Below are positions 13,896 to 21,227 of a stretch of 21,327 nt of DNA, one piece after another. The notes under the pieces are model-generated. The model did no database searches, was not told the DNA's origin, and was given only the letters and a program-made list of their open reading frames with translations. Made by a program: the position numbers and the translations under genes. Source of the stretch: a virus. Within the stretch, counting starts at the first letter, position 1; each line of letters starts with the position of its first letter. The stretch covers positions 1 to 21,327 of IMG/VR virus record IMGVR_UViG_3300013131_003860; one strand, written 5' to 3'.

Positions 13896-14408
13896 ATGGA
13901 TAAATTAGTTCCTATAACTCGACTTGGTAAATTCTTTGGTGGAGAGGATTATGCTCTCGATATTGATATGGGCGAGGAGTGGTTGATTGGTGACATGAAC
14001 TTCACGGTTATTCTTTATAGAATCGATAGATATAAAACTAAAACTGATGATGTTTATGGTGAGGTATTGGAAGATGGTATTCAGTTTTTAGCTCCTGTGG
14101 AGTTAAAAGGATATGTTCAAGTTTCCACTCCGACAAACAAGTTTATTGGTACTTCTAAAATTGAACAACAAGAACCTGGTAATATGAGGTTCTCAATTTA
14201 TCAAAAAACTCTTGAGGATTTGGGTGTTGAGATTTTCATGGGGGACTATATCGGATATTATGAAACTGAAGATAGAGTAAGATATTACGTTGTTGCAGAT
14301 GATGGATACGTAAGGTCAGATAATAAACACACTTATGGTGGATACAAACCATTCTACAGGACGGTTTTGGCCACTTACGTGAGTGAAAATGAGTTCAGAG
14401 GAATATAA
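13896..14408 (+). CDS. Phage structural protein, possibly gp14-like neck protein
   Basis: 170 residues, beta-rich, no signal or membrane segment. The first part has MNFTVILYRIDRYKTKTDDVYGE. The second half has MRFSIYQKTLEDLGVEIFMGDYIGYYETEDRVRYYVV followed by YKPFYRTVLATYVSENEF. The pattern 'GDyIgyye...v.YyVv...  pFY.tvlatyv' resembles the end of T4-type gp14 neck proteins (GDLIyfP...feI.fVe...pFYqlg.l...l..e.f.Y). It is immediately upstream of a gp15-like gene and then the sheath, matching the T4 order 14-15-18-19. The resemblance is weak, so gp14 is only a suggestion. Virion or morphogenesis function is likely from context. Confidence 0.6.
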   Translation: MDKLVPITRLGKFFGGEDYALDIDMGEEWLIGDMNFTVILYRIDRYKTKTDDVYGEVLEDGIQFLAPVELKGYVQVSTPTNKFIGTSKIEQQEPGNMRFSIYQKTLEDLGVEIFMGDYIGYYETEDRVRYYVVADDGYVRSDNKHTYGGYKPFYRTVLATYVSENEFRGI

Positions 14409-14420
14409 AAACTATTATAA

Positions 14421-15461
14421 ATGCCATTTCCTAAACAAATAAAACCAACTCTTCCTTTAGTGCCGAAAAAAACTTTATCTGCACGAAGGGAGCAACTTTT
14501 GGAGTACATCAAAAAAGATGGAACTTACTTACCTAAATCCGTTCTTCATGCAGATTTAGATAAAGGTATGTTGGATTTTGTTAAAGAAGAATTACAAGTT
14601 GTCACTGCAGGAAAAATCGTTCCGATGGTTGATATAATTTTGACAACACAGAATTGGAGTCAGTATGTTGAAACCGCACAATTTGTTAATTTTGATTTTA
14701 ATGCGGAACCACCATACATAACAGTTGTAAGACAACCTGAGGTAAAGTATGGTACAAATCCTGCATTAATTTATAACATACCGAATAGAAAACAATTTTA
14801 CTATGCTTCGGTTCCGACTTGGAATGGTAATGTACAAGGGATGGATATATATACTATTCCCCAACCTGTTCCTGTTGATATCACATATAATGTTAAAATA
14901 GTTTGTAATAGGATGAGAGAGTTGAATCAGTTCAACAAAGTTGTGATGCAAAAATTTGCTTCTCGTCAGGCATATACTTTTATCAAGGGCCAATACGTTC
15001 CAATAATTTCAACAAATATCTCCGAAGAAGGTCAAATGAATATTGATTCAAGAAAATACTATGTTCAAAATTATGATTTTCTGATGATGGGATATCTGAT
15101 AGATGAAGAAGAGTTTGAAATCAAACCCGCGGTTGCAAGAACAAGTTTGGTTTTCGAGATGGACACCTCGACAAGGATGAAAAAAGCTGAAAAATGGCCA
15201 AAGAATCCTGATGAATTTTTATCTAACTTTTTGTATGTCGTTGGTAATAATATTTTGGAAGAGTATATTGATTTTACTGCTAATATGAATTGGGCTAATT
15301 CAACAAACGTTCAATCTTATGATGTATTCATCAACGGTTATTATTTTGGTACGAATGTTAATAGAATTGAAATAACCACAAACGATTTGTTGAGGATTGT
15401 GGTTGTGAAAAATGATAATACGAAAGAAGCTTCGATACAGTTCGACAACACTTTAGTTTAA
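14421..15461 (+). CDS. gp15-like tail completion/sheath terminator protein
   Basis: 346 residues. The central and C-terminal parts (about 100-250) have the layout of T4 gp15, the protein that caps the tail tube and sheath and binds the neck. Shared features: an early loop NFDFNAEPPYITVVRQPEVK; PVPVDITYNVKIVCNRMRELNQFNKVVMQKF against the gp15 pattern P.(I/V)...YEL.I.TRY.DDMFQIVEQIL; then PIISTNISEEG..N..SRKYYVQNYDFLMMGYLI against the gp15 strand..AAIDE..DGDNL..RRIEW.LTFEVNGWMYPP. The N-terminal 60 residues (helical, SARREQLLEYIKKDGTYLP) and the C-terminal FINGYYFGTNVNRIEI beta domain are extra relative to T4 (272 residues). The position 5' of the sheath gene supports the call. Confidence 0.6.
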   Translation: MPFPKQIKPTLPLVPKKTLSARREQLLEYIKKDGTYLPKSVLHADLDKGMLDFVKEELQVVTAGKIVPMVDIILTTQNWSQYVETAQFVNFDFNAEPPYITVVRQPEVKYGTNPALIYNIPNRKQFYYASVPTWNGNVQGMDIYTIPQPVPVDITYNVKIVCNRMRELNQFNKVVMQKFASRQAYTFIKGQYVPIISTNISEEGQMNIDSRKYYVQNYDFLMMGYLIDEEEFEIKPAVARTSLVFEMDTSTRMKKAEKWPKNPDEFLSNFLYVVGNNILEEYIDFTANMNWANSTNVQSYDVFINGYYFGTNVNRIEITTNDLLRIVVVKNDNTKEASIQFDNTLV

Positions 15462-15619
15462 TCTTCCCCGTACAAGTCTTTCTTTTCTTTACACTTCTCA
15501 AGTATAATTTGTTCCAAGAACTTATATATTTTTAGACCTCTTTTGTCACAATACTTTTTTAAGGTTTCGTGTACTGCAGGGTCAATTTTTATATTCTTTA
15601 TTTCCTTCTTTATTTTCAT
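15458..15619 (-). CDS. Small ribbon-helix-helix-like DNA-binding protein
   Basis: 53-residue frame with ATG at 15619 and stop at 15458. After a basic N-terminus (MKIKKEIKNI) comes KIDPAVHETLKKYCDKRGL, then KIYKFLEQIILEKCKEKK. This is the strand-helix-turn-helix pattern of MetJ/Arc-type (RHH) proteins, in which the N-terminal strand pairs in a dimer to contact DNA. It runs antisense in the gap between the gp15-like and sheath genes; its stop overlaps the gp15-like gene's end by 4 bases. The 119 bp between its start and the sheath ATG could be a shared control region. Lys-rich composition, A-rich codons and a clean domain pattern favour a real gene, but no clear ribosome binding site is seen. 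Confidence 0.68.
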   Translation of the reverse strand: MKIKKEIKNIKIDPAVHETLKKYCDKRGLKIYKFLEQIILEKCKEKKDLYGED

Positions 15620-15697
15620 GGTAGAAAAAAGGTAGAATTAATTCTCACCGTTTACAAATAGATATCCAAAAGTCAAGTTTTTTCATCTTGATATGAA

Positions 15698-15704
15698 TAT
15701 TTAT
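15698..15704 (+). promoter_or_regulatory. TATTTAT promoter-like element ahead of tail sheath gene
   Basis: GAATATTTATCAATAAA, 34 nt before the sheath ATG. The sheath is a very abundant late protein, so a strong late promoter is expected here. The downstream flank TCAATA matches the copy at 13883. Confidence 0.5.
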
Positions 15705-15738
15705 CAATAAAATAAATCTGCAATAGAATAATTTAATA

Positions 15739-18700
15739 ATGGCAACAGCACAAGTTAATCAAAAAGTTTTTGTATCACCTGGTGTTTATACTTCTGAGAC
15801 GGACTTATCGTTCGTGGCACAGAGTGTCGGTGTTACAACCTTAGGTTTGGTTGGTGAGACAATTAAGGGTCCAGCTTTCGAACCAATTTTTATAACAAAT
15901 TACGATGAGTTTCAGGCCTACTTCGGTGGTTCTGAACCAACTAAATTTGTGAATACACAAATCCCAAAATATGAGGCGGCTTACATCGCTAAGTCTTATT
16001 TACAACAATCAAACCAATTGTTCGTTACAAGGGTGCTCGGTTTGTCAGGTTATGATGCGGGTCCTTCGTGGAGTATAACTGTAAATGCAAATGTAGACCC
16101 TACAACTATCGGTTTGTCTACAGGTGTCGGAACGGCTTTCACAGTTAATTTTGAGGGTAACTCAACAGGTAATACATTTAGTTTTACAACAGGGTCACTA
16201 CCTCCAGCGGTAACTGCAGAACTATTCCAACAATATAGAATGGCTGATGGTAGTACGTCTACTATCTTTGCTGATATATCATCACAAATTGGTTTAATTT
16301 TAGATACACCATCTTTATCCTCAACAACTTCCGTTTTTTACGGTGCAATTGATGAGACAGATTATTGGAATGTTGTTGACCAATTTTCAGCGGTTACAAA
16401 TCAATATGCTTGTGACTCTGTAAATTTGGCTCAAAACGATTTGACAGCGGCAAGTAATGACGCTTGGTATTACGCTAATTTCGGTAATTATTCTGCAGAC
16501 AATTATTCGGGATATTCTTGGTATTATACTGTATCAAGTCTATCAGGTGATGGTAATTCAAACTTTGTGGGTACTATAACAGGTATGTCTTATAATTTCT
16601 CAGGAACTGCTTTCGGAGAATATAATGGAATGGTAGTTGCTACACTTCGTTCGAGAGGTATTTCCTTATTCACAAATGATGCAGATAGTGATAATCACGG
16701 ACCTGTTTATCAGGTAACTGGTCTAACTGATGTTGTGCTTGTTTGTTCAAATCAGTATTCAGGAATTACAAATGACCCATTCAACGTCGCTGGTTTCTTG
16801 ATTTCAGGTATCACTAATGATAATGATACTTTCTCATTCGAAACTTCTTTAGCGGCTTCTTCATCGAAGTTCTTAACTAAAGTTTTGGGTGTTGATAATT
16901 TTGGTAAATCTAGAACTGAGGTTCCTTTGTTTGTAGAGGAAATATATCCAAGTAGTTTAGCTTACGCATATAATCAAGGTTATATTCGTGGTCTAAATTG
17001 TAATTTGATTGCTCTACCTGGTGCTAGAAGTGAAAACCCTCAATCTATTGCTTATAAAGTTACTCAATACAAATCACCAGAAACTCCTTTCTTCGTTTCT
17101 GAGTTGAGAGGTAATAAAGTTTATAATTTATTCAAGTTAATTTCTATATCTGATGGTGATTTAGCTAACACTGAAATCAAAGTTTCAATCACGAATATTT
17201 CTTTCAACAATATGTCTTTCGATATACTTGTAAGAAACTTCTTTGATACAGATGCTAATCCGATTGTGATTGAGAAGTTTACTAACTGTAACTTAGACCC
17301 TGATGATAATAATTTCATAGGTGTTAAAATCGGTACTTCAAATGGTGAGTACGCGTTACTTTCAAAATATATCATGGTTGAGATGGCGGATGAAGCTCCT
17401 ATTGATGCTTTACCTTGTGGATTCTATGGTTATAGACAAAGAGAATACGGTGATGTAACAGTGAATCCTTCTCCCTATATAAAATATAAAACTAAGTATG
17501 ATTTTCCTGGTGAGGTTATTTTGAATCCTCCTTTCGGTACAAGTACTGGTGGAAGTAATACTGTAGAATCTCCTGGCGATATCGTTAGAAGAAGTTATCT
17601 CGGTTTCTCTACTCAGATTGGTATTGATGAGTCTTTCTTGTCTTACAAAGGAGCTCAAAATCCTATCGATTGGGTTAACTCAGCATTACCTGTTGATGGG
17701 GCTAGATGGAATGTACTTTCAAAAGGTTTCCACATGGACTCAGGTGCTACGGTTGTTACAATTGCAAACAGCTTCTTGACTAGTGGTGAAACCGCTTTCG
17801 AGTGCGGAACCGCTGATTTTAGAAGCGACCCAGAGACACAAGAGAATCCATATTACTTCATCTATTCAAGAAAGTTCACTACATGTTTTGCAGGTGGTTT
17901 TGATGGATGGGATATCTATAGAGAGTTCAGAACAAATCAGGATAGATTCCAACTTGGTTCAAACGGTTATTTGGCAGGTTCTTCACCTTCTCAAAGATAC
18001 CCAACAGCAACAGGACAAGGTTTATTCAAGAGAATTGTTGTTCAGAATAATACACAAGATTTCGCAAACACTGACTACTACGCTTATTTGCTTGGTATCC
18101 TAACGTTTGCAAATCCTGAATCAACTAACATCAACGTGTTCGCAACTTCATCAATTGATTATGTAAATAACTCCAACTTGGTTGAAGAGGCAATTGACAT
18201 GGTACAATTCTCAAGAGCTGACTCTGTATATATTGCAACAACTCCTGACTACTTAATGTATACACCTGACGGAACAAACTCCTTGGATATAATTTATCCT
18301 CAAGAAGCTGTTGATAATTTGGACAATACAGGAATTGATTCTAACTATACTGCAACATACTATCCTTGGATTCTAACAAGAGATACGGTTAATAATACAC
18401 AAATATACTTACCACCAACGGGTGAGGTTTGTAGAAACTTAGCTTTAACTGATAATATTGCTTTTCCATGGTTCGCTTCGGCGGGTTATACGAGGGGTCT
18501 TGTTGATTCAATCAAAGCGAGAGTGAAGTTGACTCAAGAAGATAGAGATACATTGTATCAAGGAAGAATCAACCCTATCGCAACATTTGCTGATGTAGGA
18601 ACAGTTATTTGGGGTAATAAAACATTACAAGTTGCTGACTCTGCACTCAATAGATTAAATGTAAGAAGATTGTTGTTACAAGCTCGTAAATTAATTTCAG

Positions 18701-18960
18701 CGGTGGCTGTTAGATTGTTATTCGAACAGAACGACCAAATTGTTAGACAACAGTTCTTAGATTCGGTTAACCCAATCTTAGATGGTATCAGAAGAGACAG
18801 AGGTCTTTACGATTTCCGTGTAACGGTTTCTTCTTCACCTGAAGATTTGGATAGAAACACACTTTCAGGTAAAGTTTACCTTAAACCTACGAAGGCACTT
18901 GAGTTCATAGAAATTGAATTCTTTATAACTCCAACAGGAGCATCCTTCGAAAATATCTAA
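15739..18960 (+). CDS. Contractile tail sheath protein (T4 gp18 type), enlarged
   Basis: Forms the contractile sheath around the tail tube. The N-terminus (VFVSPGVYTSETDLSFVAQSVGVTTLGLVGETIKGPAFEP, then ITNYDEFQAYFGG and YIAKSYLQQSNQLFVTRVLG) is the usual sheath opening. The C-terminal 150 residues hold FPWFASAGYTRGLVDS, LYQGRINPIATF, VIWGNKTLQVADSALNRLNVRRLL and a final beta segment, all typical of gp18. At 1073 residues it is far longer than T4 gp18 (about 659). The excess lies mainly at about 115-385 (Ser/Thr/Asn/Tyr-rich, beta-like) and 450-560 (ISDGDLANTEIKVSITNISF onward), probably surface domains. There is no Shine-Dalgarno sequence; the leader carries TATTTAT. A strong terminator follows 8 bases after the stop, which allows high monocistronic expression. 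Confidence 0.95.
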   Translation: MATAQVNQKVFVSPGVYTSETDLSFVAQSVGVTTLGLVGETIKGPAFEPIFITNYDEFQAYFGGSEPTKFVNTQIPKYEAAYIAKSYLQQSNQLFVTRVLGLSGYDAGPSWSITVNANVDPTTIGLSTGVGTAFTVNFEGNSTGNTFSFTTGSLPPAVTAELFQQYRMADGSTSTIFADISSQIGLILDTPSLSSTTSVFYGAIDETDYWNVVDQFSAVTNQYACDSVNLAQNDLTAASNDAWYYANFGNYSADNYSGYSWYYTVSSLSGDGNSNFVGTITGMSYNFSGTAFGEYNGMVVATLRSRGISLFTNDADSDNHGPVYQVTGLTDVVLVCSNQYSGITNDPFNVAGFLISGITNDNDTFSFETSLAASSSKFLTKVLGVDNFGKSRTEVPLFVEEIYPSSLAYAYNQGYIRGLNCNLIALPGARSENPQSIAYKVTQYKSPETPFFVSELRGNKVYNLFKLISISDGDLANTEIKVSITNISFNNMSFDILVRNFFDTDANPIVIEKFTNCNLDPDDNNFIGVKIGTSNGEYALLSKYIMVEMADEAPIDALPCGFYGYRQREYGDVTVNPSPYIKYKTKYDFPGEVILNPPFGTSTGGSNTVESPGDIVRRSYLGFSTQIGIDESFLSYKGAQNPIDWVNSALPVDGARWNVLSKGFHMDSGATVVTIANSFLTSGETAFECGTADFRSDPETQENPYYFIYSRKFTTCFAGGFDGWDIYREFRTNQDRFQLGSNGYLAGSSPSQRYPTATGQGLFKRIVVQNNTQDFANTDYYAYLLGILTFANPESTNINVFATSSIDYVNNSNLVEEAIDMVQFSRADSVYIATTPDYLMYTPDGTNSLDIIYPQEAVDNLDNTGIDSNYTATYYPWILTRDTVNNTQIYLPPTGEVCRNLALTDNIAFPWFASAGYTRGLVDSIKARVKLTQEDRDTLYQGRINPIATFADVGTVIWGNKTLQVADSALNRLNVRRLLLQARKLISAVAVRLLFEQNDQIVRQQFLDSVNPILDGIRRDRGLYDFRVTVSSSPEDLDRNTLSGKVYLKPTKALEFIEIEFFITPTGASFENI

Positions 18961-18964
18961 TATA

Positions 18965-18994
18965 AGAGGGGGGGACAAAATCCCCCCTTTTTTT
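18965..18994 (+). terminator. Rho-independent terminator after tail sheath gene
   Basis: A run of seven G (18968-18974) pairs with six C (18982-18987) around a short A-rich loop, followed by an uninterrupted seven-T tract. It lies directly between the sheath stop and the next ATG. Confidence 0.9.
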
Positions 18995-19002
18995 AATTTC
19001 CT

Positions 19003-19830
19003 ATGAGAAGAATTGTTTTAGAGGCTTTTATTGATGAGAAAACTCCAGAGTTAAAGTATTACGCTTTCGATTGGGACGACAATATTGTTCACATGCCAAC
19101 TAAGATTTTAGTAAAAGATGATGAGGGTGAAGAGGTCGGTATGAGTACTGAGGACTTTGCTGAAAACAGACAGCAAATAGGAAAAAAAGATTTTGATTAC
19201 AATGGTCACACAATTGTTGGTTACTCCGATGAACCATTCAAGTTTTTTAGACGTGAAGGTGATAAACAATTTTTGATTGATGCAATGTCCGCAAAGCCAG
19301 GACCAGCATGGAAAGATTTTGTTGAGTCTATAAATAATGGTTCAATTTTTGCAATTATCACAGCTCGTGGTCATAATCCAAATATACTCAAAGAAGCGGT
19401 TTATAACTATATCATAAACGATTACGAAGGTATAAATAAAGGAGAACTATTAAAGAATCTTAGAAAGTATAGAAGTTTCACAGACGAAGAAAATCTAACT
19501 GATGAAGAATTAATAAGGTCTTATTTGGAGTTGAACAAATACCATCCAGTTTCTTTTGGGAATGAAGAGAGTGCTGCAAGTCCTGAACAATTAAAGGTCA
19601 TTGCGATGGATGATTTTGTGAGTTATATAAAAAGTATGGCTGCGATTCTTAATAAAAAAGCATTCCTCAAAAAAGATGTAGGAAATAAGTTTGTACCTAA
19701 TAAACCAGTAATAGGTTTTTCAGATGACGACCCTAAAAATATAGAAGTAATGAAAAAACATTTTGAAAATAAACCAGATGCTATTAAAACATATTCTACA
19801 GCTGGTGGAACAAAAAAAGAAGTGAGTTAA
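19003..19830 (+). CDS. HAD-superfamily phosphatase-like protein
   Basis: 275 residues with the aspartate-nucleophile hydrolase layout. Motif I is YYAFDWDDNIV (Asp23 nucleophile, Asp25 acid/base), motif II is FAIITARGHNP (Thr121) and motif IV is GFSDDDPKN (241-244, metal-binding acids). Motif III Lys is not certain (several Lys at 199-235). The inserted region at about 40-115 (STEDFAENRQQIGKKDFDYNG to AKPGPAWKDF) would form a cap. Likely reaction: hydrolysis of a phosphate monoester; the substrate could be a nucleotide, a polynucleotide 3' end (as in the phosphatase half of T4 PseT) or a protein. It lies alone between the sheath terminator and the tube gene leader. ATG at 19003 fits the domain start; a few leading residues before the first strand are normal. 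Confidence 0.8.
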   Translation: MRRIVLEAFIDEKTPELKYYAFDWDDNIVHMPTKILVKDDEGEEVGMSTEDFAENRQQIGKKDFDYNGHTIVGYSDEPFKFFRREGDKQFLIDAMSAKPGPAWKDFVESINNGSIFAIITARGHNPNILKEAVYNYIINDYEGINKGELLKNLRKYRSFTDEENLTDEELIRSYLELNKYHPVSFGNEESAASPEQLKVIAMDDFVSYIKSMAAILNKKAFLKKDVGNKFVPNKPVIGFSDDDPKNIEVMKKHFENKPDAIKTYSTAGGTKKEVS

Positions 19831-19877
19831 CGATATCATTTTTAAAAATTGAAGTAAATAGAAATATTTTCAATAAC

Positions 19878-19891
19878 CCTATATTTATAGG
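19878..19891 (+). promoter_or_regulatory. Palindromic TATTTAT promoter-like element ahead of tail tube gene
   Basis: CCTATATTTATAGG is a perfect 6-bp-arm inverted repeat holding TATTTAT (19882-19888), 35 nt before the tube ATG. The same spacing as at the sheath gene (34 nt) is notable for two abundant virion proteins. Confidence 0.5.
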
Positions 19892-19923
19892 TAATAAACA
19901 AAGAAAACAAAATCTAATATATT

Positions 19924-20412
19924 ATGGCTGATTTACTGATGAAAATGCCAATACCTTACGAACCGAAACGTCAGAATCGATTCATTCTAAGATTTCCTTC
20001 GAGCTTGGGTATTAATGAGTGGTTTGTAGAATCGACTGCAAGACCACACATCACAATTGTGGCAACTGAAATCCCTTTCTTGAACACATCTACGTATGTT
20101 GCAGGAAGATTCACTTGGCAAACCTTAAACGTTACATTCAGAGACCCAATTGGACCATCTGCAGCTCAAGCTCTAATGGAGTGGGTTCGTTTACACGCTG
20201 AATCAGTAACAGGTCGTATGGGTTACGCTGCAGGTTATAAGAAAGATATTGACCTCGAGATGTTGGACCCAACAGGAGTTGTTGTGGAAAAGTGGATTTT
20301 GTACGGAACGTTCTTGTCTGATGTTAACTTCAACAACCTAGCATACAATACGGACGGACTTGCAACAATCACAGCGACACTCAGAATGGACAGATGTGTT
20401 CTTGTGTACTAA
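19924..20412 (+). CDS. Tail tube protein (T4 gp19 type)
   Basis: 162 residues, the exact size class of T4 gp19 (about 163), which polymerises as the inner tube inside the sheath. Features: PIPYEPKRQNRFILRFPSSL at the start, PHITIVATEIPFLNTSTYVAGRFTWQTLNVTFRDPIG (the central strand pair of the tube fold), SAAQALMEWVRLH, DIDLEMLDPTGVVVEKWILYGTFLSDVNF, and a final ATITATLRMDRCVLVY strand. This is the PF06841-type pattern. The gene follows a 93-bp leader with a TATTTAT palindrome and no Shine-Dalgarno sequence. A strong terminator lies downstream, between it and the chaperone-like gene. Confidence 0.92.
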   Translation: MADLLMKMPIPYEPKRQNRFILRFPSSLGINEWFVESTARPHITIVATEIPFLNTSTYVAGRFTWQTLNVTFRDPIGPSAAQALMEWVRLHAESVTGRMGYAAGYKKDIDLEMLDPTGVVVEKWILYGTFLSDVNFNNLAYNTDGLATITATLRMDRCVLVY

Positions 20413-20415
20413 TAG

Positions 20416-20422
20416 TATTTAT
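20416..20422 (+). promoter_or_regulatory. TATTTAT promoter-like element after tail tube gene
   Basis: TAGTATTTATAAAAA, 61 nt before the next ATG. It lies upstream of the terminator hairpin at 20445, so transcripts from it would have to read through that hairpin. Confidence 0.35.
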
Positions 20423-20444
20423 AAAAAAAACAAATTAATTATAT

Positions 20445-20483
20445 TTAACCGTATAGGACTAAACTATACGGTTAATTTTTTTT
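20445..20483 (+). terminator. Strong terminator/attenuator abutting the next start codon
   Basis: TTAACCGTATAG (20445-20456) pairs perfectly with CTATACGGTTAA (20464-20475) around a 7-nt loop, followed by eight T (20476-20483). The ATG of the next gene begins at 20484, directly after the T-run. It should end most tail tube transcripts and limit expression of the gp26-like gene. Confidence 0.85.
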
Positions 20484-21227
20484 ATGCAAGACCAATCAAG
20501 AGAATACGGACAAAGAGAGATGACACTACCACATGACGTGGTACCTTTACCTTCTGGTGGAGTGTTTTATAAGAATAAAAAGAAATCACTTAAAGTAGGG
20601 TATTTGACCGCTCAAGATGAAAACATCTTGATGGCGGGTGGAAACGACCTGACTATAACACTACTCAGAAATAAAATCTACGAACCAGATGTAAGAATTG
20701 AAGATTTACTTCAAGGTGATGTAGAAGCTGTTTTGGTATTTTTGAGAAACACAGGATTCGGACCCGAAATGTCTTTATCCCTTAAAGACCCCAAAACTGG
20801 TAATCCCTTCAACGCAACCGTTATGTTAGACCAACTTTCAACAATTGAGGGTCAAAAACCAAACGAAGACGGGACATTTACAGTACAACTTCCAAAAACA
20901 AACTCAACAGTAAAATTGAGACCGCTCAGTTATGGTGAGATATTGGACATTGACAAACAAGTAGAAACATATCCACAAGGAAGAGTTGCTCCAAAGATTA
21001 CTTGGACATTGAACAAACAAATTGTTGAGGTCAACGGAACTACGGACAAAGGGGAAATCGCAAAGTTCATCGAATCTTTGCCGATTATGGATTCTAAACA
21101 TATCAGAAAGTTCTTGAACGAAAATGAACCGAGATTGGACATGGTCCGAGTTGTAATAGCCCCATCAGGAGAAAAACTAGCTGTCAACGTTGGTTTTGGG
21201 GTTGAATTTTTTCGCCCTTTCTTCTGA
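20484..21227 (+). CDS. gp26-type baseplate hub/tail assembly chaperone-like protein
   Basis: 247 residues with the pattern of the T4 baseplate protein family (PF12322; gp26 and relatives). Features: VVPLPSGGVFYKNKKKSLKVGYLTAQDENIL near the start, where the family has LPS.G..Y......i.v...t..dE.iL; KIYEPDVRIEDLLQGDVEAVLVFLRNTGFGPEM, where the family has LL.GDr.ail...Ri.gyG; and a strand-rich middle ending KLRPLSYGEIL. It is needed in small amounts for hub or tail assembly rather than as a major structural part (family knowledge). ATG 20484 directly follows a terminator T-run; a second in-frame ATG at 20520 is possible. The end (FGVEFFRPFF) overlaps a second coding-looking frame that continues past the stop, as in frameshifted tail assembly chaperones. 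Confidence 0.78.
   Translation: MQDQSREYGQREMTLPHDVVPLPSGGVFYKNKKKSLKVGYLTAQDENILMAGGNDLTITLLRNKIYEPDVRIEDLLQGDVEAVLVFLRNTGFGPEMSLSLKDPKTGNPFNATVMLDQLSTIEGQKPNEDGTFTVQLPKTNSTVKLRPLSYGEILDIDKQVETYPQGRVAPKITWTLNKQIVEVNGTTDKGEIAKFIESLPIMDSKHIRKFLNENEPRLDMVRVVIAPSGEKLAVNVGFGVEFFRPFF

Noticed and set aside
15661-15697. CAAG...CTTG dyad upstream of the sheath gene as a terminator or operator
   Set aside because: The paired arms are only 4-5 bases with mismatches, which is not above chance in AT-rich DNA.
17783-18103. 106-residue + strand frame inside the sheath gene
   Set aside because: It is an out-of-frame shadow within an unambiguous sheath coding sequence.
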